Assembly (NCBI GenBank): GCA_003460745.1
Contig: QTVU01000005.1
Coordinates: 1 to 64,000 of the forward strand
Direction: 5' to 3'
From: Firmicutes bacterium AM55-24TS
GTDB lineage: Bacteria; Bacillota; Clostridia; UBA1381
Length of the DNA: 64,000 nucleotides
Positions within the stretch are counted from its first letter, which is position 1, and every line of letters starts with the position of its first letter. The notes beneath the pieces were generated by a model. The model did not search any database and was not told where the DNA came from. It saw only the letters and a program-made list of their open reading frames with translations. Position numbers and translations under genes: made by a program. Below are positions 51,414 through 58,681 of this stretch, in pieces.

Positions 51414-52302
51414 TTTCAAAAATCCTTTCAAAATTTCTATGACTTATTTTCTCTGCTTGTTCTTCAGTATAACCCCTTGCAAGCAGTCTGTCAAATATTT
51501 TATACATATCTTCAACACCGCTTATACCTTCGGGCAGACAGTCAACGCCGTCAAAATCCGCACCGATACCGATATTATCCTCACCGCCAAGCTCCATAAA
51601 ATGCTCAATATGCTTTACAATATCGTCAATACCGCATTTATCTCTGTTCGTTAAAAACGGCGGATAAAAATTCACTCCGACACAACCGCCGCTGTTTTTA
51701 ATAATTTTAAATTGTTCGTCTGTCAAATTCCTTTTATGGGGACATATAAAGTCCGAGCAAGAATGTGTTGCGACAATCGGCATTTTTGTTACCTTTGCAA
51801 TATCGTAAAATGACTTTCTGTTAAGGTGTGAAACGTCTATAAGCATACCGATTTTATTCATTTCCGCCACAACCGTTTTTCCGAAATCGGTCAGTCCTCT
51901 GTTTTCGTCACTTTCCAACGCACCCGAAGCAATATGATTTGAATAGTTCCATGTTAGTGCCGCGATTTTTACGCCGAGCCTGTGATAATTGCGAAGTGCC
52001 GAAAGTGAATATATCCCCTCGCCGCCCTCAATGCTTAAAACAGCTTTAACATTCTGCGGTAGATTTTGCGTGTGCGTGTGGAATGTATCTGTTAAATCCA
52101 TTGTCCTCTCCGCACCGCACGTCTTATATATCGGATCTATAAAGCACGCAAAAACTTGCGTATAGCTTTTATATTCCGACATTCTTTTTAAATCAACATG
52201 ACAGTCATTTTCATTAAGGCTTTTACCGTCATCACGCACGCAACACAATGTATCGCAATGTGTGTCAAATACGGAATAGTTGTTTTTAGTGTCCCTATTC
52301 AT
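51406..52302 (-). CDS. Membrane-dipeptidase family (peptidase M19) protein
   Basis: 298 residues. FDTHCDTLCCVRDDGKSLNE holds the HxD metal ligands; VLSIEGGEGIYSLSALRNYH gives the bridging Glu; GMLIDVSHLNRKSFYDIAKV and PIVATHSCSDFICPHKRNLT give the His ligands; and NIGIGADFDGVDCLPEGISG gives the final Asp. The zinc enzyme hydrolyses dipeptides, including D-amino acid forms. No signal peptide, so probably cytoplasmic. A 13-bp word, TTTTAGTGTCCCC, is duplicated at its start. Confidence 0.94.
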   Translation of the reverse strand: MNRDTKNNYSVFDTHCDTLCCVRDDGKSLNENDCHVDLKRMSEYKSYTQVFACFIDPIYKTCGAERTMDLTDTFHTHTQNLPQNVKAVLSIEGGEGIYSLSALRNYHRLGVKIAALTWNYSNHIASGALESDENRGLTDFGKTVVAEMNKIGMLIDVSHLNRKSFYDIAKVTKMPIVATHSCSDFICPHKRNLTDEQFKIIKNSGGCVGVNFYPPFLTNRDKCGIDDIVKHIEHFMELGGEDNIGIGADFDGVDCLPEGISGVEDMYKIFDRLLARGYTEEQAEKISHRNFERIFENA

Positions 52303-52317
52303 TTTAGTGTCCCCTTA

Positions 52318-52680
52318 TTAAAAAGCATTTTCAATATGATTAACTTTAACAAGAAATAATTCTCCGTTTTTCTCCTCATAAAATACTTCTATCACATCAA
52401 ATCGCATATCGGTATTTTCCACATCTGCATAAACCATTGCGGCTTTTTTCACCCGTTCCTGCTTTTTGCGGTCAACATATTCGCTCGGCTCACCGAATAA
52501 ATTACTCTTTCTCGTCTTTACTTCCACAAAAACAAGTCCGCCGTCCTTTGCGGCGATAATATCAATTTCGCCGAATTTCAAACGGTAATTTCTTTCAAGG
52601 ATTAAGTAATCCATTTCAACAAGATAATCCTCTGCCGCCTTTTCTCCGAAATCTCCTATTTCCTTTGTCGTCATAATCAT
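52318..52680 (-). CDS. yraN: YraN/UPF0102 family endonuclease-like protein
   Basis: 120 residues from ATG 52680, overlapping the rnhB stop (ATGA). TKEIGDFGEKAAEDYLVEMD, LERNYRLKFGEIDIIAAKDG and LVFVEVKTRKSNLFGEP carry the restriction-enzyme-like E...D...EVK core. In many bacteria yraN follows rnhB; the cellular role is unclear. Confidence 0.94.
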   Translation of the reverse strand: MIMTTKEIGDFGEKAAEDYLVEMDYLILERNYRLKFGEIDIIAAKDGGLVFVEVKTRKSNLFGEPSEYVDRKKQERVKKAAMVYADVENTDMRFDVIEVFYEEKNGELFLVKVNHIENAF

Positions 52681-53324
52681 TCTCCCAATAATTTTCTTAA
52701 AAATGTTCTTCTGTGTATCGGACACGGACCGTATTTTAAAATAGCCTCATTGTGTGCCTTTGTGCCGTACCCCTTATGCTTTTCAAAGCCGTATTCGGGA
52801 TACTTTTCCGCCATTTGACATATAAATCTGTCACGGCTCACTTTTGCCAAAATAGACGCAGCCGCTATTGAAATACTCTTACTGTCACCCTTTACAACCG
52901 TTTCGTGCGGTATTTCCATTCCGCTTATTCTGTTACCGTCTATAAGCACAAAATCGGGTGCAGTGCTGAGTCCGTTTACCGCACCGTTCATTGCCTCGTA
53001 CGTTGCGTTTAAAATATTTATTTCGTCAATTCGTTTTTCGTCAACACTGAATATATTATATGCGATTGCCTTTTCGGTTATTTCTTCAAACAATTCTTCT
53101 CTCTTTTTTTCGGAAAGTTTTTTTGAGTCGTTTATTCCTTTGATTATAATGTCATTCGGAAGTATAACCGCCGCCGCGTATACAGGACCGGCAAGCGGAC
53201 CTCTGCCGGCCTCGTCAACTCCCGCAACAACCGTATATCCGTTATCGCGGCAATTATGTTCATACTCATACATCGCCTTTACGCGTGCAATTTCTTCTTC
53301 CTCTGTAAGTTTCTTTCTCGGCAT
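52677..53324 (-). CDS. rnhB: Ribonuclease HII
   Basis: 215 residues. VVAGVDEAGRGPLAGPVYAA (first two acidic ligands), INDSKKLSEKKREELFEEIT, FVLIDGNRI and VKGDSKSISIAAASILAKVS. Ends GPCPIHRRTFLRKLLGE. Removes RNA and single ribonucleotides from DNA. Confidence 0.97.
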   Translation of the reverse strand: MPRKKLTEEEEIARVKAMYEYEHNCRDNGYTVVAGVDEAGRGPLAGPVYAAAVILPNDIIIKGINDSKKLSEKKREELFEEITEKAIAYNIFSVDEKRIDEINILNATYEAMNGAVNGLSTAPDFVLIDGNRISGMEIPHETVVKGDSKSISIAAASILAKVSRDRFICQMAEKYPEYGFEKHKGYGTKAHNEAILKYGPCPIHRRTFLRKLLGE

Positions 53325-53408
53325 ATTTTTTCTCCTGATTTCTATTTACCTCTACCAATTTAATATTAAATGTGTATACTGATATTAAATACACGGAGGT
53401 GATTTTTT

Positions 53409-53969
53409 ATGTTGTATCAAAGGGAAATTAACGATCCCGTTTTAATACAATTTATTATTCTTTATACATTAAATCAAGCAAAAGATTATGTTCCGTACAA
53501 TAATCTTATAAACCTTGTTCTTGATAATTGTAACATTAATTTTCAAGATTTTCAAGTCGCACTTGATAATCTCGAACATACACATCACGTTAAAACCTTT
53601 CTTGAAAGTGAACACAACGAAAAATATAAAATAACAAAAAAAGGTATGAATGCAAGTGACCTTTACACTCCAAACATACCTATTTACATAAAAGAACCTA
53701 TTGATAATTCTATCAATGAGCTTTTAAATACCGAAAAAGTCCGTAATTCCGTACGCAGTAAGATTACCCGTATACGCAAAAACGAATACAGCGTCGAATG
53801 TGAGCTTTACGACGATGACGACACCAACCTTTTAAAGCTTTCACTATATGCCGGCTCGCGTGAAGAGGCAGAACGTATGGCTGTGTATTTCAAGAATGAG
53901 CCGAATATCGTTTACGAAACAATTCTTACTGCTTTTAACGAGGAATTACATCATATTAGCGAAGATTGA
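53409..53969 (+). CDS. DUF4364 family protein
   Basis: 186 residues after GGAGGTGATTTTTT. MLYQREINDPVLIQFIILYT and LNQAKDYVPYNNLINLVLDN form a winged-helix-like N-terminus, then LLNTEKVRNSVRSKITRIRK and a beta-rich C-terminal half (LLKLSLYAGSREEAERMAVY). DUF4364 proteins are widespread in Clostridia and look like DNA-binding regulators with a ligand half; the target is not known. Its last 24 bp overlap the converging lrgB gene. Confidence 0.85.
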   Translation: MLYQREINDPVLIQFIILYTLNQAKDYVPYNNLINLVLDNCNINFQDFQVALDNLEHTHHVKTFLESEHNEKYKITKKGMNASDLYTPNIPIYIKEPIDNSINELLNTEKVRNSVRSKITRIRKNEYSVECELYDDDDTNLLKLSLYAGSREEAERMAVYFKNEPNIVYETILTAFNEELHHISED

Positions 53970-54632
53970 CGCTGATATGACAGTCATAAGTCCTGCAACC
54001 GCAACCGAAAGACTGCTCATTGCGCCCTCGATTTCACCGATTTCAAGAGCCTTTGTTGTACCGATTGCGTGGGACGCAGTTCCTATCGCAAGACCTTTTG
54101 CAACAGGCTCTTTTATTCTGAAAATTTTCAAAACCGCCTCAGCGATTATATTACCGAGTACGCCTGTTATGATAATTACCGCAACGGTTATTGTCTGTAT
54201 TCCGCCGAGTTCTTCACTCACGCCCATTCCTATTGCCGTTGTGATTGATTTCGGCAAAAGCGTTACATACTGTTCATGCGTAAGTCCGAACAAATACGAC
54301 ATCAAAAGTATACTTCCCATACTTGCCAAAACTCCCGCAAGTATGCCTATAAACACTTCCTTTGCGTGTTCTTTAAGCACGGATATTTGGCGGTATAGCG
54401 GTATTGCAAGGCAGACCGTTGCAGGTGTTAAAAGATAGCTTATATACTTTGCACCGCTGTTATACGTTTCATAATCAATGTGAAATATCTTTATAACCGC
54501 GATTACAAAGATTATTGATACAAGCAACGGATTTAAAACCGAAATTTTCTTTCTTAAAAATATTCCTATCAAATATCCCACAACGCTGATTACCGCACCG
54601 AAGAATATGCTGTCTGTCATTATATTATTCAT
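53946..54632 (-). CDS. lrgB: LrgB/CidB family membrane protein
   Basis: 228 residues, seven or so membrane segments. Family marks: LLTPATVCLAIPLYRQISVL, VTLLPKSITTAIGMGVSEEL, KGLAIGTASHAIGTTKALEI and GEIEGAMSSLSVAVAGLMT. With LrgA it modulates murein hydrolase export or metabolite transport linked to lysis. ATG overlaps the lrgA end by 8 nt. Confidence 0.94.
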   Translation of the reverse strand: MNNIMTDSIFFGAVISVVGYLIGIFLRKKISVLNPLLVSIIFVIAVIKIFHIDYETYNSGAKYISYLLTPATVCLAIPLYRQISVLKEHAKEVFIGILAGVLASMGSILLMSYLFGLTHEQYVTLLPKSITTAIGMGVSEELGGIQTITVAVIIITGVLGNIIAEAVLKIFRIKEPVAKGLAIGTASHAIGTTKALEIGEIEGAMSSLSVAVAGLMTVISASIFANMM

Positions 54633-54996
54633 CTTTTTTGCCCTCTTTCTTCTTGCCTGTTTTCATAACCAATTCAGTCGCTTTACCCGTAACCGCCATA
54701 ACCACGATTGTCGATATGATTGTTATAACGACAACCGGCAACATCATATCTTTCAAATCGCCCCAAGCCGTCACAAGTCCGACGCCGCCGGGAATAAACA
54801 TAAGCGGCATTATTTCAATAAGAAAGTCCGAAGTTCTTTCAACGTGTTCAAGCTTTACAACCTTTGTACACAAAAGTATAAGCATTATTATAAGTCCGTA
54901 TATGCTCGCAGGTACGGGAATAGGTATAAAATAATGCAACAATTCTCCGACAAATGTGACAACCAATATTATAAATAATTGATAAATGTATTTCAT
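54625..54996 (-). CDS. lrgA: LrgA/CidA family holin-like protein
   Basis: 123 residues. FVGELLHYFIPIPVPASIYG and LIIMLILLCTKVVKLEHVER carry the family's G-I-P-x-P-x-x-I-Y-G motif; FLIEIMPLMFIPGGVGLVTA follows. Four membrane helices and a Lys-rich C-terminus. It forms the LrgAB pair with the downstream gene. Confidence 0.94.
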   Translation of the reverse strand: MKYIYQLFIILVVTFVGELLHYFIPIPVPASIYGLIIMLILLCTKVVKLEHVERTSDFLIEIMPLMFIPGGVGLVTAWGDLKDMMLPVVVITIISTIVVMAVTGKATELVMKTGKKKEGKKDE

Positions 54997-55023
54997 AAAA
55001 ATTCACTCCTACTGTGTTCAAAT

Positions 55024-55051
55024 AAAAAAAGGAATACTTTATCAGCATCCC
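55024..55051 (-). terminator. Terminator overlapping the luxS stop
   Basis: On the minus strand GGGATGCT-N5-AGTATTCC (two G-U pairs) then TTTTTTT; separates mtnN-luxS from lrgAB. Confidence 0.75.
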
Positions 55052-55518
55052 CTTTGGTTTACATCATCATACGTTATTATGTCGTTTATATCACGAATAG
55101 CCTCAAGGTATTCTCTGCACGCTTTCTTTGCACAATCAAGATTAAGTGTTTTATAGTTTCCGCACTCAATCTCACTCGCTCCGAAAACTTCGCCGTCGTG
55201 TTTAATTGTCTTTGCCAAAATGTCTTTTACCGTTTCAAGAACTTTTTCTTTCGGAACCACATCGCGTACAAGCAAGTAAAAACCTGTTTGACAGCCCATA
55301 GGACCGAAATATAACACTTCATTCTTTATATCAGAATTTCTTGCGAACGTCGCAAGCATATGCTCAATCGTGTGCATTGTCACATTGTCAAGCACCGTTC
55401 CGCTGTTCGGTTTACAAAAACGTAAATCGTATGTCACTATATCAACATCAACTCTTGATACATAAATTCCCACACCGAGTTTTCTGTGGTCAACTTGAAA
55501 GCTCTTTATTTTATTCAC
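55042..55518 (-). CDS. luxS: S-ribosylhomocysteine lyase LuxS
   Basis: 158 residues. Metal ligands His49 and His53 (MHTIEHMLATFARN) and Cys119 (EIECGNYKTLN); catalytic Cys76 (FGPMGCQTGFYLLV). Cleaves S-ribosylhomocysteine to homocysteine and DPD, the precursor of AI-2. Start overlaps the mtnN stop by 4 nt. Confidence 0.97.
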   Translation of the reverse strand: MNKIKSFQVDHRKLGVGIYVSRVDVDIVTYDLRFCKPNSGTVLDNVTMHTIEHMLATFARNSDIKNEVLYFGPMGCQTGFYLLVRDVVPKEKVLETVKDILAKTIKHDGEVFGASEIECGNYKTLNLDCAKKACREYLEAIRDINDIITYDDVNQRGC

Positions 55519-56225
55519 TGTAATTTTCCTCCGTTTATGCTGTTTAAAAGTTCAAGTATAATCTTGATTGAATTTGCCGCCGCCATTTTGGCAAATTCGG
55601 GATAATCCATATGTGAATCGTCATTTGCGCCGTCCGATATTGCGCGAAGTACGCCGAAAGTCACACCGTTCATATAACAAACGTGTCCGATACTTGCGCC
55701 CTCCATTTCAGCGGCAATAGCACCGAAATTATCTTTTATTCTATCTCTTTGTTCCTGTTTGCTGATGAATTGGTCGCCCGAAGCAATAACACCTCTTTTT
55801 GATGTTATTGTGCCTACCTTGCTTACTGCCTGCTCCATTAAATCGGCAAGCTTTTTGTCACAAGGTATATTGACAAGATTAATACCGGAAATCAAGCCGA
55901 CAGGGTCACCTATCGGTGATGTGTCCATATCGTGTTCAACAACGCTGTCCGCAACGGCTATGTCGCCGATTTTAAATTCGTCCGAAAGTCCTCCGGCAAC
56001 ACCTACGTTTATCATAATGTCAGGCGAATACTTAAGTATCATAGTCTGTGCACAGACCGCCGCATTTACCTTGCCGACTCCCGCAACAGCAACAACCGTT
56101 TCCACGCCATTAATATTGCCTTTATAAAAATCAATGGTGCTGATTGTTTCCACCACTGCATTGTCCATAAGTCCTTTTAATGCCTGAACCTCAAGGTCCA
56201 TTGCACCTATTATTCCAACAAGCAT
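55515..56225 (-). CDS. mtnN: 5'-methylthioadenosine/S-adenosylhomocysteine nucleosidase
   Basis: 236 residues from MLVGIIGAMDLEVQALKGLM (TTAGGAGGAAC upstream; the longer frame to 56279 spans the promoter). VVAVAGVGKVNAAVCAQTMI, NVGVAGGLSDEFKIGDIAVA, VIASGDQFISKQEQRDRIKD, AAEMEGASIGHVCYMNGVTF and AISDGAND complete the active site. Produces S-ribosylhomocysteine, the substrate of LuxS next door. Confidence 0.97.
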   Translation of the reverse strand: MLVGIIGAMDLEVQALKGLMDNAVVETISTIDFYKGNINGVETVVAVAGVGKVNAAVCAQTMILKYSPDIMINVGVAGGLSDEFKIGDIAVADSVVEHDMDTSPIGDPVGLISGINLVNIPCDKKLADLMEQAVSKVGTITSKRGVIASGDQFISKQEQRDRIKDNFGAIAAEMEGASIGHVCYMNGVTFGVLRAISDGANDDSHMDYPEFAKMAAANSIKIILELLNSINGGKLQ

Positions 56226-56250
56226 ATATGTTCCTCCTAACTTTCTATCT

Positions 56251-56279
56251 ATTATATAACTAATAAAATTGCCTGTCAA
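56251..56279 (-). promoter_or_regulatory. Perfect-consensus promoter of mtnN-luxS
   Basis: Minus strand TTGACA (56274-56279), 17 bp, TATAAT (56251-56256). Confidence 0.9.
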
Positions 56280-56321
56280 TTTATGTTCTGTACAAATAAT
56301 TACTCTTTTTTGCTTTATCCT

Positions 56322-56350
56322 TTGACATTCGGCAAAAAAAGTTGTATAAT
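56322..56350 (+). promoter_or_regulatory. Perfect-consensus promoter of the exonuclease gene
   Basis: TTGACA (56322-56327), 17 bp, TATAAT (56345-56350), 24 bp before the ATG; TTAGGAGAG serves as ribosome-binding site, so the leader is very short. Confidence 0.9.
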
Positions 56351-56373
56351 GATATGACGTTAGGAGAGATTAT

Positions 56374-57000
56374 ATGGATTTTGTAGCTATTGACTTTGAA
56401 ACCGCCACATCAAATTATACAAGCGTATGCAGTCTTGGCATATGTGTGGTGGAAAACAACAAGATAACTGACAGAAAAGAAATTCTTATTAAACCCGAAC
56501 CGTTTGAGTTTAATGATTATAATATAAAAATACACGGAATTACACCCGATATGGTTGTGAACAAACCTACACTTGCGGATTATTGGGATAAGTTAAAGCC
56601 GTACCTTGACCACAAAACAGTTATTGCACATAATGCAGGTTTTGATGTCGGTGCACTTTGTGCGACTTTGGAGCATTTTAATATACCGTTCCCGACTTTT
56701 GATTATTTGTGTACGGTGAAATTGTCGCAAAAAGCATATCCCGAACTTCCGAGTCATAAATTAAACAATCTTTGTGACGCACTCGGTATTCATTTTCATC
56801 ATCACCGTGCTTATGATGACGCATATGCCTGTGCCGCGGTTATGGTTAGAATACTTGAAGATTACAGTCTTTTGAACCTTGATGAGGTTGAAGAATGTTT
56901 TGAAATGGAAATCGGTCACCTTACTCCGGATACTCATTTGAAGTGTAAAAAGAATAAGAAGAAACAAAAGAAAAATTCAAAGAAAGCCGTCAATGAATGA
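56374..57000 (+). CDS. DnaQ-like 3'-5' exonuclease
   Basis: 208 residues. DEDDh motifs: FVAIDFETATSNYTSVCSLG (Exo I), TVIAHNAGFDVGALCATLEH (Exo II), HHHRAYDDAYACAAVMVRIL (Exo III). Middle YLCTVKLSQKAYPELPSHKL matches stand-alone PolC-like exonucleases. The C-terminal tail is Lys-rich (CKKNKKKQKKNSKKAVNE) and probably binds nucleic acid. Confidence 0.92.
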   Translation: MDFVAIDFETATSNYTSVCSLGICVVENNKITDRKEILIKPEPFEFNDYNIKIHGITPDMVVNKPTLADYWDKLKPYLDHKTVIAHNAGFDVGALCATLEHFNIPFPTFDYLCTVKLSQKAYPELPSHKLNNLCDALGIHFHHHRAYDDAYACAAVMVRILEDYSLLNLDEVEECFEMEIGHLTPDTHLKCKKNKKKQKKNSKKAVNE

Positions 57001-57024
57001 CGGCTTTTTTGATGTTAAATTGTT

Positions 57025-57320
57025 GTTCGCCCCCTCAGTCGTTTCACGACAGCTCCCCTCAAGGGGCGTCTTAAAAGCTCTCCTTGAGGAGAGGTGGCAC
57101 GAAGTGACGGAGTGGCGGCAAAAAGGACGTTGTGGTGCCGTTCCCTACGAAGTGTATGCGATTTTCGGGCGACCGATGATCGCCCCTACGAATTGCATAT
57201 TTTTTTGTATCAGCCACACTTACAATCGGCTCCCCTTGAGGGGAGCTGACGGCGGAACCGTCTGAGGGGTGGCAAGAGGGACGCCGAGGTACCGTCCCTT
57301 ATGAAGTGAATGCGGTTATA
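57025..57320. repeat. Intergenic block of dispersed palindromic repeats
   Basis: About 350 bp without a gene. It holds a run of GC-rich palindromes: GCTCCCCTCAAGGGGCG, CTCTCCTTGAGGAGAG, GGGCGACC...TCGCCCC and GCTCCCCTTGAGGGGAGC, plus the phrases GGTGGCACGAAGTGACGGAG and GGAACCGTCTGAGGGG. The base composition differs from the neighbours. It looks like a mosaic of dispersed intergenic repeats, common in gut Clostridia. The hairpin at 18486-18505 near khpA resembles the GGGCGACC unit. Confidence 0.7.
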
Positions 57321-57351
57321 ATCTACCATACAAGCAACTCACTCTGTTCTC

Positions 57352-57867
57352 CTACTTCAATTCTTTAATTTTAAATTCACCGTTTTCGTATATCATATAT
57401 GTATGCGGATTACCGCCTTTGGGAATTGAAACAGAACCGGGATTTAAGTATGTAAAATCGCCCATATCCTCATTTGCCAAGATATGTGTATGACCGTTCA
57501 CAAGGTAATCGCCTTTTTTTATCGGAGGCAAATTATTCGGATTGTATTTATGACCGTGAGTCAAATACAAGGTCTTTCCGTCAACGAATATAACCGCATA
57601 ATCAGCAAGGACGGGAAATTCAAGCACCATTTGGTCTACTTCCGTATCGCAGTTACCTCTTACACAAAGTATCTCGTTTTTAATGCCGTTTAAAAGTTCA
57701 ATAACCTTTTTCGGTGCGTAATCTTTCGGCAAATCGTTTCTCGGTCCGTGATAGAGTATATCGCCGAGCAAAATCAACTTTTCTGCTTTTTCCTCTCTGT
57801 ATGCCTCAACTGTTTTTTGGGCATAGTAGTACGAACCGTGTATATCTGACGCAAACATTAACTTCAT
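57352..57867 (-). CDS. YfcE-type phosphodiesterase
   Basis: About 171 residues from MKLMFASDIHGSYYYAQKTV. Calcineurin-like motifs: SDIHG, LLGDILYHGPRNDLPKDYAP, LCVRGNCDTEVDQ and YLTHGHKYNPNNLPP, GHTH. Small metal-dependent phosphodiesterase of the YfcE/MJ0936 group. Start chosen at 57867 rather than 57873, two codons earlier; both are possible. Confidence 0.93.
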   Translation of the reverse strand: MKLMFASDIHGSYYYAQKTVEAYREEKAEKLILLGDILYHGPRNDLPKDYAPKKVIELLNGIKNEILCVRGNCDTEVDQMVLEFPVLADYAVIFVDGKTLYLTHGHKYNPNNLPPIKKGDYLVNGHTHILANEDMGDFTYLNPGSVSIPKGGNPHTYMIYENGEFKIKELK

Positions 57868-57878
57868 ATTCATTTCTC

Positions 57879-58577
57879 CTAATCATGTAATTTTATCGGA
57901 TTAAATCCCAAGTAATCGCCCGAAACAAGCTTATATTCAATTCCGTTTATTGTCCCCTCAACGGCGTTTCTGTGTGCCGCCGCGTGAAGATGGCCGTAGA
58001 TACACTTTGTTACAGGGTACTTTTTCATCATTTGTACAAATTCATTTTCCTTAAGTGAAACAGGCATTGGCGGATAGTGCGTGAACACATATATTTCATT
58101 ACATTCCTTTACGCTGTTTAATGACAATTCAAGTCTTAAAACTTCCCTATCGAATATTTTTCTGTCCTCACCGCCGAAATTATCCCAACCGGGATTTATC
58201 CAACCGCGAGTACCGCAAATTGCAACGTCCTCATACATAAACGAATTATTCTGTAAAAATTCTATATCATAAAAATCATGCTCTGCGGTAAACTCACGCA
58301 ATTTATTCATTGTCGTCCACCAATAATCGTGATTGCCTTTAAGCAAAATCTTTTTACCGTTCAATTTATGCAAATATTCAAAATCTTTAATACTCTGTTC
58401 AAGATACGTTGCCCACGAAAAATCACCCGGCAAAACAACAACGTCGTTTTCCTTTACGACCGACTGCCAATTATCCGCCAGACGTTCAACGTAATTTTCC
58501 CAGGCCTTACCGAATATATCCATCGGCTTGTCTATTCCGAGCGGAAGATGTAAATCCGCAATAGTATATAATGCCAT
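57879..58577 (-). CDS. Metallophosphoesterase
   Basis: 232 residues. IADLHLPLGIDKPMDIFGKA, VVLPGDFSWATYLEQSIKDF, KILLKGNHDYWWTTMNKLRE, VFTHYPPMPV and CIYGHLHAAAHRNAVEGTIN give the D-x-H, GD, GNHD, H and GHxH motifs. The substrate is unknown. It lies 5-11 bp upstream of the YfcE-like gene, so one operon. Confidence 0.92.
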   Translation of the reverse strand: MALYTIADLHLPLGIDKPMDIFGKAWENYVERLADNWQSVVKENDVVVLPGDFSWATYLEQSIKDFEYLHKLNGKKILLKGNHDYWWTTMNKLREFTAEHDFYDIEFLQNNSFMYEDVAICGTRGWINPGWDNFGGEDRKIFDREVLRLELSLNSVKECNEIYVFTHYPPMPVSLKENEFVQMMKKYPVTKCIYGHLHAAAHRNAVEGTINGIEYKLVSGDYLGFNPIKLHD

Positions 58578-58635
58578 ACATTTTCTCCTTAAAATTTATG
58601 ATTATTATTATACCTCAATTTTTTAAATAAATCAA

Positions 58636-58661
58636 GAAAAAAGGCACTCCGTAGGAGTACC
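58636..58661 (-). terminator. Terminator of the GH2 gene
   Basis: GGTACTCCTACGGAGTGCC followed on the minus strand by TTTTTTC; about 20 bp after the stop. Confidence 0.9.
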
Positions 58662-58681
58662 TCTTTTCGTGTCGTGTTGTA

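Noticed and set aside
53848..54438. Rightward 196-residue open frame over lrgB
   Set aside because: It is the complement of lrgB, whose helices and motifs are clear.
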